Source: Eximiradius sp. | GTDB lineage: Bacteria; Bacteroidota; Ignavibacteria; Kapaibacteriales; UBA2268 | Length of the DNA: 40,185 nt | Assembly (NCBI GenBank): GCA_937127445.1 | Contig: CAKZLY010000026.1 | Span: 1 to 40,185, forward strand | Reading direction: 5' to 3' | Part shown: positions 1 through 7,819 of the stretch, piece by piece | Layout of the letters: each line of letters begins with the position of its first letter | How positions within the stretch are numbered: the stretch's first letter is position 1 | Translations under genes and position numbers: made by a program | The notes under the pieces: model-generated | What the model was told of the DNA's origin: nothing | What the model saw: only the letters and a program-made list of their open reading frames with translations | Databases searched by the model: none

Positions 1-1
1 A

Positions 2-295
2 ATCAAAATTAAAGCACGCTCGAAGGAAGCAGTTGAAGCAATTGAAAAACAAATAAATGTACTGAAAGAAAAACTATCGGAAAACGGTATAACAACAGGT
101 AAAATAGATATATCGAATGAAAACCAGGAAGAAACTGATTTAGCAAACAACAACGAACAGCAAAAAAACAAAAAAGATGAAAGAGAATTTTTAAATTCTT
201 TTATAAGAACTGAAAACTATAATGAAATAATTCAGGATGAAGCTAACGATAGTTTTCGATTATGGATGCAAAAGTTAATCGAAAAGTACGTATAG
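2..295 (+). CDS. fliK: FliK-like flagellar hook-length control protein, C-terminal part (partial)
   Basis: An open frame enters from the left edge and ends at TAG 293-295, giving about 97 residues; the start lies outside the window. It opens with a segment of the type KARSKEAVEAIEKQ followed by LKEKLSENGI, which resembles the end of the FliK C-terminal (Flg_hook) domain, where a helix and the 'Lr..L...G' pattern precede a last beta strand. After that comes a polar tail rich in N, Q, E and K. FliK measures hook length and switches the flagellar export gate from hook to filament substrates. Its place 19 bases upstream of flgD matches the common fliK-flgD-flgE order and is the main support. The similarity of the fragment alone is weak, so the call rests on both. 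Confidence 0.62.
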   Translation: MKIKARSKEAVEAIEKQINVLKEKLSENGITTGKIDISNENQEETDLANNNEQQKNKKDEREFLNSFIRTENYNEIIQDEANDSFRLWMQKLIEKYV

Positions 296-314
296 CACAA
301 AACAGGAGGTTTCA

Positions 315-998
315 ATGGCAGAACCAATTAATTCCGTAACAAACACGGAATCGTCAACTCAGAAACTGAGTTCAAAAAAAAGTATTGTGAGTAAGGATGA
401 CTTCCTAAAGTTGCTGACATTTCAGATGAAAAATCAGAATCCGATGAAACCTTACGACAATCAAGAATTTGCAGCTCAGTTAGCACAATTTTCTCAACTT
501 GAACAGCTTATAGACATACGCTCAATGATTGAAGAAACGGCTAATTTGAACAAAACACTTGCCGAAACGATTACAAACTCGGCTCTTCCAGGTATGCTTG
601 GCAAAACTGCAAGAGCACTGACTAACGAATTTACTTACGACGGAGAAAGCAAAGTCAATTTAGGCTTCGGAGTATCAACGAATGCGAAATCAGGAACTTT
701 AATTGTACGAGATGCAAACGGCACAATTGTGAAAAAAATATCATTAAATCCTAACGAGCTAACAACTGGAAATCATAAGTACATTTTTGACGGAACGGAT
801 AATAGCGGAAATGCAATCCCATCTGGGAAATACACTTACGAAGTGCAATTATCGAGCGATGGTACTGCAACATTTTCGGCAGATACATTCATCGAAGGAA
901 AAATTGATGCTGTAAGATTTAAAGGGGATTCAACCGTATTAGTAATCGCTGGAAGCGAAGTATCGCTCGGAAAGGTACTCGACATTACTGCAAGCTAA
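315..998 (+). CDS. flgD: Flagellar hook-capping (scaffold) protein FlgD
   Basis: 227 residues, close to the usual FlgD length. FlgD caps the growing hook outside the cell and directs FlgE assembly. The N-terminal export and capping segment is clear at residues about 27-65: KDDFLKLL, then FQMKNQNPMKP, then FAAQLAQFSQLEQL, the hallmark of the family. From about residue 93 (LPGMLGKTARA) comes the tudor-like/Ig-like pair, with a FlgD-Ig signature FDGTDNSGNAIPSGKYTYEV near 158-177. There is no Sec signal, as expected for a flagellar export substrate. A strong Shine-Dalgarno AGGAGGT at 304-310 precedes the ATG. It sits between the FliK-like gene and the small flagellar operon gene and is presumably cotranscribed with flgE. 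Confidence 0.95.
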   Translation: MAEPINSVTNTESSTQKLSSKKSIVSKDDFLKLLTFQMKNQNPMKPYDNQEFAAQLAQFSQLEQLIDIRSMIEETANLNKTLAETITNSALPGMLGKTARALTNEFTYDGESKVNLGFGVSTNAKSGTLIVRDANGTIVKKISLNPNELTTGNHKYIFDGTDNSGNAIPSGKYTYEVQLSSDGTATFSADTFIEGKIDAVRFKGDSTVLVIAGSEVSLGKVLDITAS

Positions 999-1034
999 TT
1001 TAAATGTTCTTTGAAATAATAATGGAGTTTTGCT

Positions 1035-1418
1035 ATGGCAGAACTTGAGGGAGTGAAACTTCCATTTGTCCCAATAGGAGGTATAGATACACTCCGCAGT
1101 CCTGCGGCAAAACCTACTGTAAAGCAGAAGCCCTTATTTGAGGAATTACTAGAAAATGAAATAAGTAATCTAAAATTCTCAGGGCATGCAAAATCTCGGT
1201 TGATTAGCAAAAACATCGACATAACAGCTAATGAAATTGTAAGGTTAGAAAACGCAGTAGATAAAGCCGCATCTAAAGGTGCAAGGGATTCCCTGATAAT
1301 GCTCGATGACAAAGCATTTATAGTAAGCATTCAGAATAGAACTGTTGTTACTATGATGCAAAAGGAACAAATGGAAAATAATGTAATAACAAACATTGAT
1401 TCAGCAGTTTTTGCTTAA
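1035..1418 (+). CDS. Small flagellar operon protein (TIGR02530-like)
   Basis: 127 residues, no signal peptide. Residues about 50-115 match the conserved core of the 'flagellar operon protein' family found between flgD and flgE in many Firmicutes and other flagellates: HAKSRLISKNIDIT, then AVDKAASKGARDSL, then IVSIQNRTVVTMM. The molecular role is not established to my knowledge; position suggests a hook-assembly factor or an export substrate. The ATG has GGAG at 1024-1027 upstream, and the gene follows flgD by 36 bases. The reverse-strand frame over the same bases is an antisense shadow. The family call is from motif memory, supported by exact operon context. Confidence 0.82.
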   Translation: MAELEGVKLPFVPIGGIDTLRSPAAKPTVKQKPLFEELLENEISNLKFSGHAKSRLISKNIDITANEIVRLENAVDKAASKGARDSLIMLDDKAFIVSIQNRTVVTMMQKEQMENNVITNIDSAVFA

Positions 1419-1423
1419 ACTAA

Positions 1424-1487
1424 GGGGTTGGACCAAGCTTCGCAGCAAGGAGACCCCCAGCGATTTTCGAATGACTGAGAAAATCGC
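1424..1487 (+). ncRNA. Two potential RNA hairpins in the flgE leader
   Basis: The 110-base gap before flgE holds two inverted repeats. The first pairs GGGGT 1424-1428 with ACCCC 1453-1457 and inside it CC/GG and GCT/AGC around a TCGC loop (1440-1443), with AA facing AA. The second pairs GCGATTTTC 1460-1468 with GAAAATCGC 1479-1487, a perfect 9-bp stem. Neither is followed by a T-run, so they do not look like terminators. They are more GC-rich than the surroundings. A role in RNA processing, stability or translation of flgE is possible; it matches no riboswitch class I recognise. Confidence 0.4.
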
Positions 1488-1528
1488 AGAATTTTATGGA
1501 ATAATATAATAACCAAGGAGGGTTTTTT

Positions 1529-2848
1529 ATGGGTCTTTCTCGTTCATTGGCAATTGGCGCAAGTTCGTTGCGTGCGAACCAACAAAGAATGGATGTAATA
1601 TCTAATAATCTTGCAAATTCAAATACTATTGGATATAAATCCAATCGTGCCAATTTTAGTGATCAGTTTTATCAGGTGTACACTCAAGGTACAGCTCCAA
1701 ATGTTCAAGGAACAAAAGGAAGTGGCGGAATAAATCCTTACCAATTTGGAAATGGAGTTCGATTATCAAGTATAACTCAAAATATGTCTCAAGGAGTTAT
1801 AGAATCTTCTGAAAGAGCGCTCGATATGGCAATACAAGGAGAAGGCTTTTTTATTTATAATATGAATGGAAGGGAGCTTTATTCAAGAGCTGGTAACATT
1901 TCGCAAGATAGAGACGGAAACTTAATCGACACAGCCACTGGTGCTTTCCTACAAGGGTATAATATTGATAAGACATCGAATGGTGTTATTATCAAAAATG
2001 CTGATGGAACAAATCGTTTAAGCGCAACAAAGAATAATTTGAATATTCCTCCAGATATTACATCACCCCCGCGCCAAACTCAAAATATTAATTTTTTTGG
2101 TAACTTAAATGCAGGAATGGCAGTGGGCGATACTCGTAGTACAAGTATTAACATTTATGATAATATTGGTGGAGTACATAACTTAACATTTACTTTTACC
2201 AAAACTGCTAATGCAAATGAATATTCACTAACTGCTACAATAGACGGGCAAGCTGTCAATACAAATGCAACGAATATTCGGTTCAATGCCGATGGTACTC
2301 TTAATACTCCAAGAAATGTTCAAATTAACTACGCGGATTTAAATACAGCAATAGGTAATAATGTATTTGCTACAACTCCTGCATCATTAACCGTTCAACT
2401 TGCCGACCCGAACAATTTAATGAGTGGGTTAACGCAATTTGCAGGAGCCAATACTGCATCTTTCAAAACACAAGATGGATACACATCGGGCGACTTGTTG
2501 ACATTATCAATAGGACGCGAAGGTAAGATATGGGGTTCATTTACTAATGGCAAAACTGAGCTACTTGGGCAAGTTCTGTTAGCAAGATTTACCAACCAAG
2601 AAGGACTTGTTCGTACAGGCGATAATTTTTATTCAGTTTCACCGAATAGTGGAGAACCTTTAATTGGTACTGCAAACGAAATATTTACTTCTACATCAAT
2701 AATTGGGAATTCATTAGAGCAATCAAATGTTGATATGACGGTCGAATTCACTCGTTTGATTACAACTCAAAGAGCATTTGAATCTGCATCGAGAACTATA
2801 ACTGTTAGTGATACACTGTTGGCTGAGATAAATCAGCTGAAACGCTAA
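1529..2848 (+). CDS. flgE: Flagellar hook protein FlgE
   Basis: 439 residues. FlgE polymerises into the flagellar hook, the universal joint between rod and filament. The N-terminus MGLSRSLAIGASSLRANQQR followed by MDVISNNLANSNTIGYKSNR is the flagellar rod/hook family signature (residues about 1-40). The C-terminus has the matching coiled-coil half, with SNVDMTVEFTRLITTQRAFE and a final heptad segment SDTLLAEINQLKR. The middle (about 90-380) is the variable D1/D2 beta region, including LDMAIQGEGFF. A strong AAGGAGGG at 1515-1522 precedes the ATG. The length fits FlgE better than the shorter FlgG or FlgF. It closes the hook operon, with a terminator 34 bases downstream. Confidence 0.95.
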   Translation: MGLSRSLAIGASSLRANQQRMDVISNNLANSNTIGYKSNRANFSDQFYQVYTQGTAPNVQGTKGSGGINPYQFGNGVRLSSITQNMSQGVIESSERALDMAIQGEGFFIYNMNGRELYSRAGNISQDRDGNLIDTATGAFLQGYNIDKTSNGVIIKNADGTNRLSATKNNLNIPPDITSPPRQTQNINFFGNLNAGMAVGDTRSTSINIYDNIGGVHNLTFTFTKTANANEYSLTATIDGQAVNTNATNIRFNADGTLNTPRNVQINYADLNTAIGNNVFATTPASLTVQLADPNNLMSGLTQFAGANTASFKTQDGYTSGDLLTLSIGREGKIWGSFTNGKTELLGQVLLARFTNQEGLVRTGDNFYSVSPNSGEPLIGTANEIFTSTSIIGNSLEQSNVDMTVEFTRLITTQRAFESASRTITVSDTLLAEINQLKR

Positions 2849-2881
2849 TTCCTGAAAAGGATAACTCCCTCCCAATCAACG

Positions 2882-2906
2882 GGCTGTTCGCTGAACAGCC
2901 TTTTTT
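2882..2906 (+). terminator. Rho-independent terminator after flgE
   Basis: A perfect 8-bp stem, GGCTGTTC 2882-2889 with GAACAGCC 2893-2900, has a three-base loop and is followed by six T. It ends the hook operon and separates it from nuoA. Confidence 0.93.
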
Positions 2907-2978
2907 ATTTAAAAATATTAATAATTTTGATACGTTAAATGTTAAATATTATGTTTTTTGAATATTTTGGAAAGAGTT

Positions 2979-3335
2979 ATGCCTATTGAATATATACCGC
3001 TGATACTGATGATTGTATTTGGCTTTATTGTTGCTTTGGCATTTATGTTACTTTCAGAATGGCTTGGAGCAAGACGAACAACTTACGGGAAAGGAACAAC
3101 TTACGAAAGTGGTATGTTACCTTATGGAACTGCAAGAGAACGTTTTTCGGCGAAATTTTATATGGTAGCAGTGAGTTTCATCGTATTTGATGTAGAAGTC
3201 GTGTTTATGTACCCTTGGGCTGTCCAATTGAGTGAATTAGGTTTTGGAGCTTTCATTGCGATGATGATTTTTATTGTAGTTCTACTCGCAGGTTATTTTT
3301 ATGAACTCAAAAAAGGAGGCTTCGAATGGGATTAG
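2979..3335 (+). CDS. nuoA: NADH-quinone oxidoreductase subunit A
   Basis: With the ATG at 2979 the protein has 118 residues, the usual NuoA length. A longer reading from a TTG at 2958 would add seven residues but has no support, while GGAAAGAG lies just before the ATG. NuoA is a small membrane-arm subunit of complex I. Three hydrophobic helices are visible (about 5-28, 62-82, 88-110). The conserved loop [19 protein letters not shown] and the [16 protein letters not shown] helix with its acidic residues are diagnostic. A TAATTTTG box at 2922-2929 could be a -7 promoter element, but no clear -33 partner is seen. The end overlaps nuoB by 10 bases. Confidence 0.95.
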   Translation: MPIEYIPLILMIVFGFIVALAFMLLSEWLGARRTTYGKGTTYESGMLPYGTARERFSAKFYMVAVSFIVFDVEVVFMYPWAVQLSELGFGAFIAMMIFIVVLLAGYFYELKKGGFEWD

Positions 3336-3889
3336 AAAATATATTGGGTCGCGACGGTTTTTTAACTACAACCGTTGGTGAAGTGATTAAGTGGGCGCAA
3401 AAAAATTCACTGTGGCCTATGCCATTGGGAATCTCTTGTTGTGCTATTGAGATGATGGCTTTTGCTTCTTCTCGCTTCGATGTTGCTCGATTTGGATCGG
3501 AAGTTTTTCGTATGACGCCGCGTCAATCCGACTTCCTTATTGTAGCTGGAACTGTTACTTACAAAATGGCGTGGGTTGTTCGAAAAATTTACGACCAAAT
3601 GCCTGATCCAAAATGGGTAATGTCTATGGGTGTTTGCGCTTCAACTGGCGGAATGTTTCGTTCATATTCTGTTGTGCAAGGCATTGATCAATTTCTACCT
3701 GTTGATATTTATGTCTCAGGTTGTCCACCACGTCCAGAAGCAGTGATAAAAGGACTTATAGCATTACAAGATAAGTTAAAAAATAAGTATTCGCCTGATT
3801 TATTCAATTTTGGCAAGGACATTTCTCCAACTCCGCAACAAGCTCCATATCATTCTATTCATACTTTTAACCCATTAAGAAACAAATAA
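3326..3889 (+). CDS. nuoB: NADH-quinone oxidoreductase subunit B
   Basis: 187 residues, soluble. NuoB carries the terminal [4Fe-4S] cluster N2 that hands electrons to quinone. The four cluster ligands are visible as Cys38, Cys39 ([10 protein letters not shown]), Cys104 (MGVCASTGG) and Cys133 (VSGCPPRPE). The ATG lies inside the end of nuoA in another frame, with AAGGAGG at 3313-3319, so translation is probably coupled. Unlike many bacteria, no nuoC, nuoD or other complex I gene follows: a terminator comes within 50 bases and the next genes are on the opposite strand. The rest of the complex must be encoded elsewhere. Confidence 0.97.
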   Translation: MGLENILGRDGFLTTTVGEVIKWAQKNSLWPMPLGISCCAIEMMAFASSRFDVARFGSEVFRMTPRQSDFLIVAGTVTYKMAWVVRKIYDQMPDPKWVMSMGVCASTGGMFRSYSVVQGIDQFLPVDIYVSGCPPRPEAVIKGLIALQDKLKNKYSPDLFNFGKDISPTPQQAPYHSIHTFNPLRNK

Positions 3890-3908
3890 AAACGTATCAA
3901 AAATAAAA

Positions 3909-3942
3909 AAAGAGGCTGCGATTGCTCAACAAGCCTCTTTTT
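3909..3942. terminator. Bidirectional terminator between nuoB and tldE
   Basis: AGAGGCT 3911-3917 pairs with AGCCTCT 3932-3938. There is an A-run on the left and a T-run on the right, so it can end transcription of nuoB (+) and of tldE (-), which converge here. Confidence 0.85.
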
Positions 3943-3967
3943 ATTTATTGCGAATCATATTAAATAA

Positions 3968-5284
3968 TTATTTACCGGAGATAGTCATTTCACTGATTAG
4001 TAAAGTCGGAGCGGAGAAAGAAGAACGCGGGTCTGGGTCGTTACCAACCATTGCAATATTTTTGAGAATTGTCCCCAAATTGCCGGAAATTGTAACTTCA
4101 TTTACGGGATAAGTTAATTGACCATTTTCTATCCAAATACCATAAGCGCCTTTGGATAAGTCACCAGAAGTTGGGACAGTACCCTGACCAATTGTAGAAC
4201 AGAGCAACAAGCCTTTATTCACCGAATGAATTATTTCTTGTTGTGATTTATTTCCAGGTAACAGCATTAAATTTGTTGGACCTGGACCATTCGGCTTCAT
4301 TCCTAATTTTTTAGCAGAATAATTATCTAAAAAGTATGACTTTAATACACCTTTTTCAATGATAGTTTTCTTACGAGCAGGAACGCCATCACGGTCGAAT
4401 GGAACACTTGCTCTGCCACCAGGAATAAGTGGATCGTCAACAAGAGTAATTATATCGCTGGAAACTGTTTCACCGATTTTCCCAGCAAGAAAGCTTCGTT
4501 TCATATAAATATTCGAACCTGATAAACATTCAACAAGGAAGCCAAGAAGCATTTGAGCCGACATTTCAGGTTCCAAGACAACAGGTACGTTTTGTGTATG
4601 AATTTTTCTTGCGCCTATCATTCTTGTTGTTCGATCAACTGCTTTTTTCGCAATTACATCAATGGACAAAAGCCCTTTAAATGAACGAGCAGAATCATAA
4701 TAACCATCTTCGTATAAATTATCCCCTTCACCTGCTTGAAGCCCAACTCCTATATAGCAACTTGAACTTTTGTATGAATTAGAAAAACCTTTACTATTAG
4801 CAAGGTAAGTGGTTCCATACGAATTACTAAAACCGGCTCCGGTAGAACGAGTAATTTTCTTATTAGCGACGCAAATTTTTTCTAATTCAATTGCAAGCTT
4901 AGTTTTTTCGTTTGGAGATACTTTTTCTGCTGAATCATTATATAATTTCAAACTATCGATATTGAAATCAATTTTTTCCAACTCTGGGAGAGCTGAAAAT
5001 TCATCTTTTGATAGGAATTTTGCTTTTTTGATAGAATTTTCGATTAATTCATCAATAGTTTTCGAGGATAAATCAGAAGTTGATGCAGTAGAAACTTTAT
5101 TATCGACAATGATTTTCAAGGAAAGTGAAGTAGAACCCGCAGAAATCAGCTGTTCGACTTCTCCTTCACGAACGTCAACAGAGAAGCGAACTCCATCATA
5201 GATACTACATTGTGCTTCTGTTGCACCTTTTTTAATAGATTTTTCAACTATTTGCTCAGCAAGTTTTTTATAATCAGTTTTCAT
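3968..5284 (-). CDS. tldE: TldE/PmbA family protein
   Basis: 438 residues, near the usual length for TldE (PmbA). In E. coli TldD and TldE form a heterodimeric peptidase that threads and cleaves unfolded peptides, maturing microcin B17 and helping degrade CcdA. This copy shows the family end GIWIENGQLTYPVNEVTISG and a final GNDPDPRSSFSAPTLLISEM region, and lacks the HExxxH zinc motif, as expected of the TldE partner. No signal peptide is seen. The ATG shares one base with the tldD stop codon and is preceded by GGAGGAG, so the two are translationally coupled. Whether this soluble-looking TldE reaches the same compartment as its Tat-tagged partner is unclear. Confidence 0.9.
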   Translation of the reverse strand: MKTDYKKLAEQIVEKSIKKGATEAQCSIYDGVRFSVDVREGEVEQLISAGSTSLSLKIIVDNKVSTASTSDLSSKTIDELIENSIKKAKFLSKDEFSALPELEKIDFNIDSLKLYNDSAEKVSPNEKTKLAIELEKICVANKKITRSTGAGFSNSYGTTYLANSKGFSNSYKSSSCYIGVGLQAGEGDNLYEDGYYDSARSFKGLLSIDVIAKKAVDRTTRMIGARKIHTQNVPVVLEPEMSAQMLLGFLVECLSGSNIYMKRSFLAGKIGETVSSDIITLVDDPLIPGGRASVPFDRDGVPARKKTIIEKGVLKSYFLDNYSAKKLGMKPNGPGPTNLMLLPGNKSQQEIIHSVNKGLLLCSTIGQGTVPTSGDLSKGAYGIWIENGQLTYPVNEVTISGNLGTILKNIAMVGNDPDPRSSFSAPTLLISEMTISGK

Positions 5285-6816
5285 TATGCTACTCCTCCTA
5301 CAGTCATTCTGTTAATTCTTAATGTTGGTGTTCCACAAGTGACAGGAACAGATTGCCCATCTTTTCCGCAAGTGCCGAGGAAAAATCCCATATCGTTTCC
5401 GACCATATCAATTTCCCTTAAAATATCAATATTTGTTCCAATTAACGTTGCATTTTTTACAGGATAAGTAAGGCGACCATTTTCAATCATATAACCTAAA
5501 TTAACAGAGAAAGTAAATTTACCAGTACCAGATACCATACCACCCTGATAAGTTACTGCATAAAAGCCTTTTTTAACACTTTGAATTATCTCTTCAGGTG
5601 AAGAATCTCCTTTGGCAAGAACGGTATTGTTCATTCTTGGGATTGGAGGGTGCATATAAGATTGGCGACGACCGTGACCGTTTTCTTTGTGTTTTAAGAT
5701 TTTTGCTGAAAGTTTATCGTTTAAGAAACCGACTAATTTACCTTTTTCAATTAACATCACGTTATTGCATTCAACACCTTCATCATCGATGTTAAGAGTA
5801 CCGCGAAGATCTCTGATTGTAGCATCATCATAAATTGTAACAATTGGGTTAGCGACCAATTGCCCCAATTTATCCCACATTATTGAAGTTTTTTTCCAAG
5901 CACCATCTGCTTCGAGCGGATGTCCAACGGCTTCGTGAATCATAACGCCAGATTCGTCTTTACTAAGAACAACTTGCATTTCACCGGGAGGCGCATCTTT
6001 TGCTTTCAGTAGAATTACGGCTTCTTCTGCTGCCTGGTAACCAATTTGTTCTGGGGTAATGATTTTTTCATAGAAATCAAGTCCGACACGACCACCTGCA
6101 TTTCCACGACCTGTATTTCTTGTGTTACCGTCTTCTGCTGTTGCACTTACCACCAAGCGAACCTGCGGACGAACATCGGAAACGATCAATCCTTCACTAT
6201 TTACAATCAATATATACTGCATTTCATCAGCAATTGATGAAGTAACACGTGCGATTTTAGAATCATAAGCTTTAGCAGAATGATAGCTACGACGAATTAA
6301 ATCAATTTTGGGTTCTAATGAAGCAAGACTAACGGGTTGTTGCATTGAATAAAATTGATTTGGGATTTTCTTTTCGTTTAGATTAGCAACTTTGTTACTA
6401 TTTGGTGCATCAGCTATTGCAGCAGCGGCAATAAAAGCTTCTTTGATTTTATCAAAACTAAGATCGCTTGTGTAGCCATAGCCAAATTTACTTCCTTTAA
6501 TAACGCGAGTCCCTACACCAAGCATAATGTTTTCAGAAGCAGATTTTACGATATCTTCTTCGTAAGTAATGTTGTTAGAAATACGATATTCAAAATACAT
6601 TTCAGCGAATTCGCCACCTTTGGATAAACCGATTTCGAGCAATTTTTTAAGTTGCTCTTTTGTAAAACCAAAGTAATTAGCAAGAAGGGTGTCCCCCACT
6701 GCTTTTGTAGGATTAGCAAGTAGTTCATTTAACCATAAATTAGATGTCATAACAACTCCTAAACCAATCCCACAATGCTTTAAAAAATCTCTTCTTGGAT
6801 AATCCTGCATAATCAT
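5284..6816 (-). CDS. tldD: TldD family metalloprotease with Tat-type signal
   Basis: 510 residues. The zinc motif HEAVGH is at 294-299, and a C-terminal GTCGKDGQSVPV segment supplies the likely third ligand Cys483, as in E. coli TldD. The N-terminus is unusual for cytoplasmic E. coli TldD: PRRDFLK at residues 7-13 followed by the hydrophobic stretch GIGLGVVMTSNLWL looks like a twin-arginine export signal, and the protein is about 30 residues longer than the cytoplasmic form. The start is either Met1 or Met3; both keep the Arg-Arg motif. No clear Shine-Dalgarno is seen. A Cys lies just after the RR motif (HCG), but no lipobox. It follows the UDP-glucuronate decarboxylase gene by 49 bases on the same strand and is coupled to tldE. 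Confidence 0.92.
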   Translation of the reverse strand: MIMQDYPRRDFLKHCGIGLGVVMTSNLWLNELLANPTKAVGDTLLANYFGFTKEQLKKLLEIGLSKGGEFAEMYFEYRISNNITYEEDIVKSASENIMLGVGTRVIKGSKFGYGYTSDLSFDKIKEAFIAAAAIADAPNSNKVANLNEKKIPNQFYSMQQPVSLASLEPKIDLIRRSYHSAKAYDSKIARVTSSIADEMQYILIVNSEGLIVSDVRPQVRLVVSATAEDGNTRNTGRGNAGGRVGLDFYEKIITPEQIGYQAAEEAVILLKAKDAPPGEMQVVLSKDESGVMIHEAVGHPLEADGAWKKTSIMWDKLGQLVANPIVTIYDDATIRDLRGTLNIDDEGVECNNVMLIEKGKLVGFLNDKLSAKILKHKENGHGRRQSYMHPPIPRMNNTVLAKGDSSPEEIIQSVKKGFYAVTYQGGMVSGTGKFTFSVNLGYMIENGRLTYPVKNATLIGTNIDILREIDMVGNDMGFFLGTCGKDGQSVPVTCGTPTLRINRMTVGGVA

Positions 6817-6827
6817 TCAATTTATGT

Positions 6828-6841
6828 TAAACATATGTTTA
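6828..6841. promoter_or_regulatory. 14-bp palindrome upstream of tldD
   Basis: TAAACATATGTTTA reads the same on both strands and lies 12 bases before the tldD start. It could be an operator, but it is AT-rich and seen once, so chance is possible. Confidence 0.2.
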
Positions 6842-6865
6842 TATACGTATGAATTAAGAATAATG

Positions 6866-7804
6866 TTACATTTTAAGTCGCTTTTTGAAGTCTTCAATAG
6901 TTGTAATTAAACCTTCGCGGCGAGAAACTTTTGGTTCCCAACCAAGTATGGAACGTGCTTTTTCAATATCAGGTTGCCTTACTTTGGGATCGTCTTCGGG
7001 TAAATCTTTAAAAACAATTTCGCTTTTTGAACCAGTAAGATCAATAATTTCTTTTGCTAAATCAAGAATAGTAATTTCGTCAGGATTACCAATATTAACA
7101 GGTTCGTTTTCGCTGGAAAGCAAAAGTTTGTAAATTCCATCAATCAAATCGGAGACATAACAAACTGAACGGGTTTGCAATCCATCACCAAATACAGTAA
7201 TAGGCTCATTATTTAAAGCCTGAGAAATAAAAGCAGGGATAGCCCTACCATCGCAAATTCTCATTCTTGGACCGAAAGTATTGAAAATTCTGACAATACG
7301 AGTATCCAGATTGTGATAGCGATGATAAGCCATAGTCATAGCTTCGGCAAAACGTTTAGCTTCATCGTAGACACCGCGAATACCGATAGGATTGACGTTG
7401 CCCCAATAATTTTCGCTTTGCGGATGAATAAGTGGATCTCCATAAACTTCGCTTGTACTTGCCAAAAGGAAAGTAGCTTTCTTAGCCAATGCAAGCCCAA
7501 GTGTTTTATGTGTTCCGAGCGAACCAACTTTTAGTGTTTGAATTGGTAATTTTAAATAATCAAGTGGCGAGGCAGGCGAAGCAAAATGCAGAACAAAATC
7601 AACTTTCCCTTCAACATAAATATAATTTGTAACATCGTGGTGAATAAACTGAAATCTACTATTGCCGAATAAATGGGCAATATTATCAGGTGAACCAGTA
7701 ATAAAGTTATCCATGCAGATAACTTCGAAACCTTCTGAAATAAACTTATCACACAAATGCGAACCTAAGAAACCTGCTCCACCAGTAATTAGCACTCTAT
7801 TCAT
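6866..7804 (-). CDS. uxs: UDP-glucuronate decarboxylase (UDP-xylose synthase)
   Basis: 312 residues, an extended short-chain dehydrogenase of the GalE/UXS group. It would convert UDP-glucuronate to UDP-xylose with bound NAD in the cytoplasm, feeding surface polysaccharide or protein glycans. The NAD-binding GGAGFLGS is at 8-15. The catalytic residues appear as STSE 116-119 and Tyr146-x3-Lys150 (GVYDEAKR). The segments [20 protein letters not shown] and [20 protein letters not shown] are typical of UXS. The length matches the soluble bacterial form. AAGGT precedes the ATG. It starts 15 bases after the transporter stop codon on the same strand, so cotranscription is likely although the functions are not obviously linked. 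Confidence 0.92.
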   Translation of the reverse strand: MNRVLITGGAGFLGSHLCDKFISEGFEVICMDNFITGSPDNIAHLFGNSRFQFIHHDVTNYIYVEGKVDFVLHFASPASPLDYLKLPIQTLKVGSLGTHKTLGLALAKKATFLLASTSEVYGDPLIHPQSENYWGNVNPIGIRGVYDEAKRFAEAMTMAYHRYHNLDTRIVRIFNTFGPRMRICDGRAIPAFISQALNNEPITVFGDGLQTRSVCYVSDLIDGIYKLLLSSENEPVNIGNPDEITILDLAKEIIDLTGSKSEIVFKDLPEDDPKVRQPDIEKARSILGWEPKVSRREGLITTIEDFKKRLKM

Positions 7805-7819
7805 TTTATACCTTCATAT

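Noticed and set aside
995-1330. Reverse-strand open frame opposite the small flagellar operon gene
   Set aside because: It lies wholly antisense to a gene with clear family motifs and a ribosome site, and has no recognisable domain of its own.
1424-1487. Possible cyclic-di-GMP or other known riboswitch before flgE
   Set aside because: The conserved cores of the classes I know are absent; only generic hairpins are visible, so I list it as an unassigned structure.
1420-1653. Reverse-strand open frame across the flgE leader and start
   Set aside because: Antisense to the conserved FlgE N-terminus; its length follows from codon bias of flgE.
2958-2978. Longer nuoA start at TTG 2958
   Set aside because: It adds seven residues not found in the family, and the ATG at 2979 gives the usual length and has a purine-rich site upstream.
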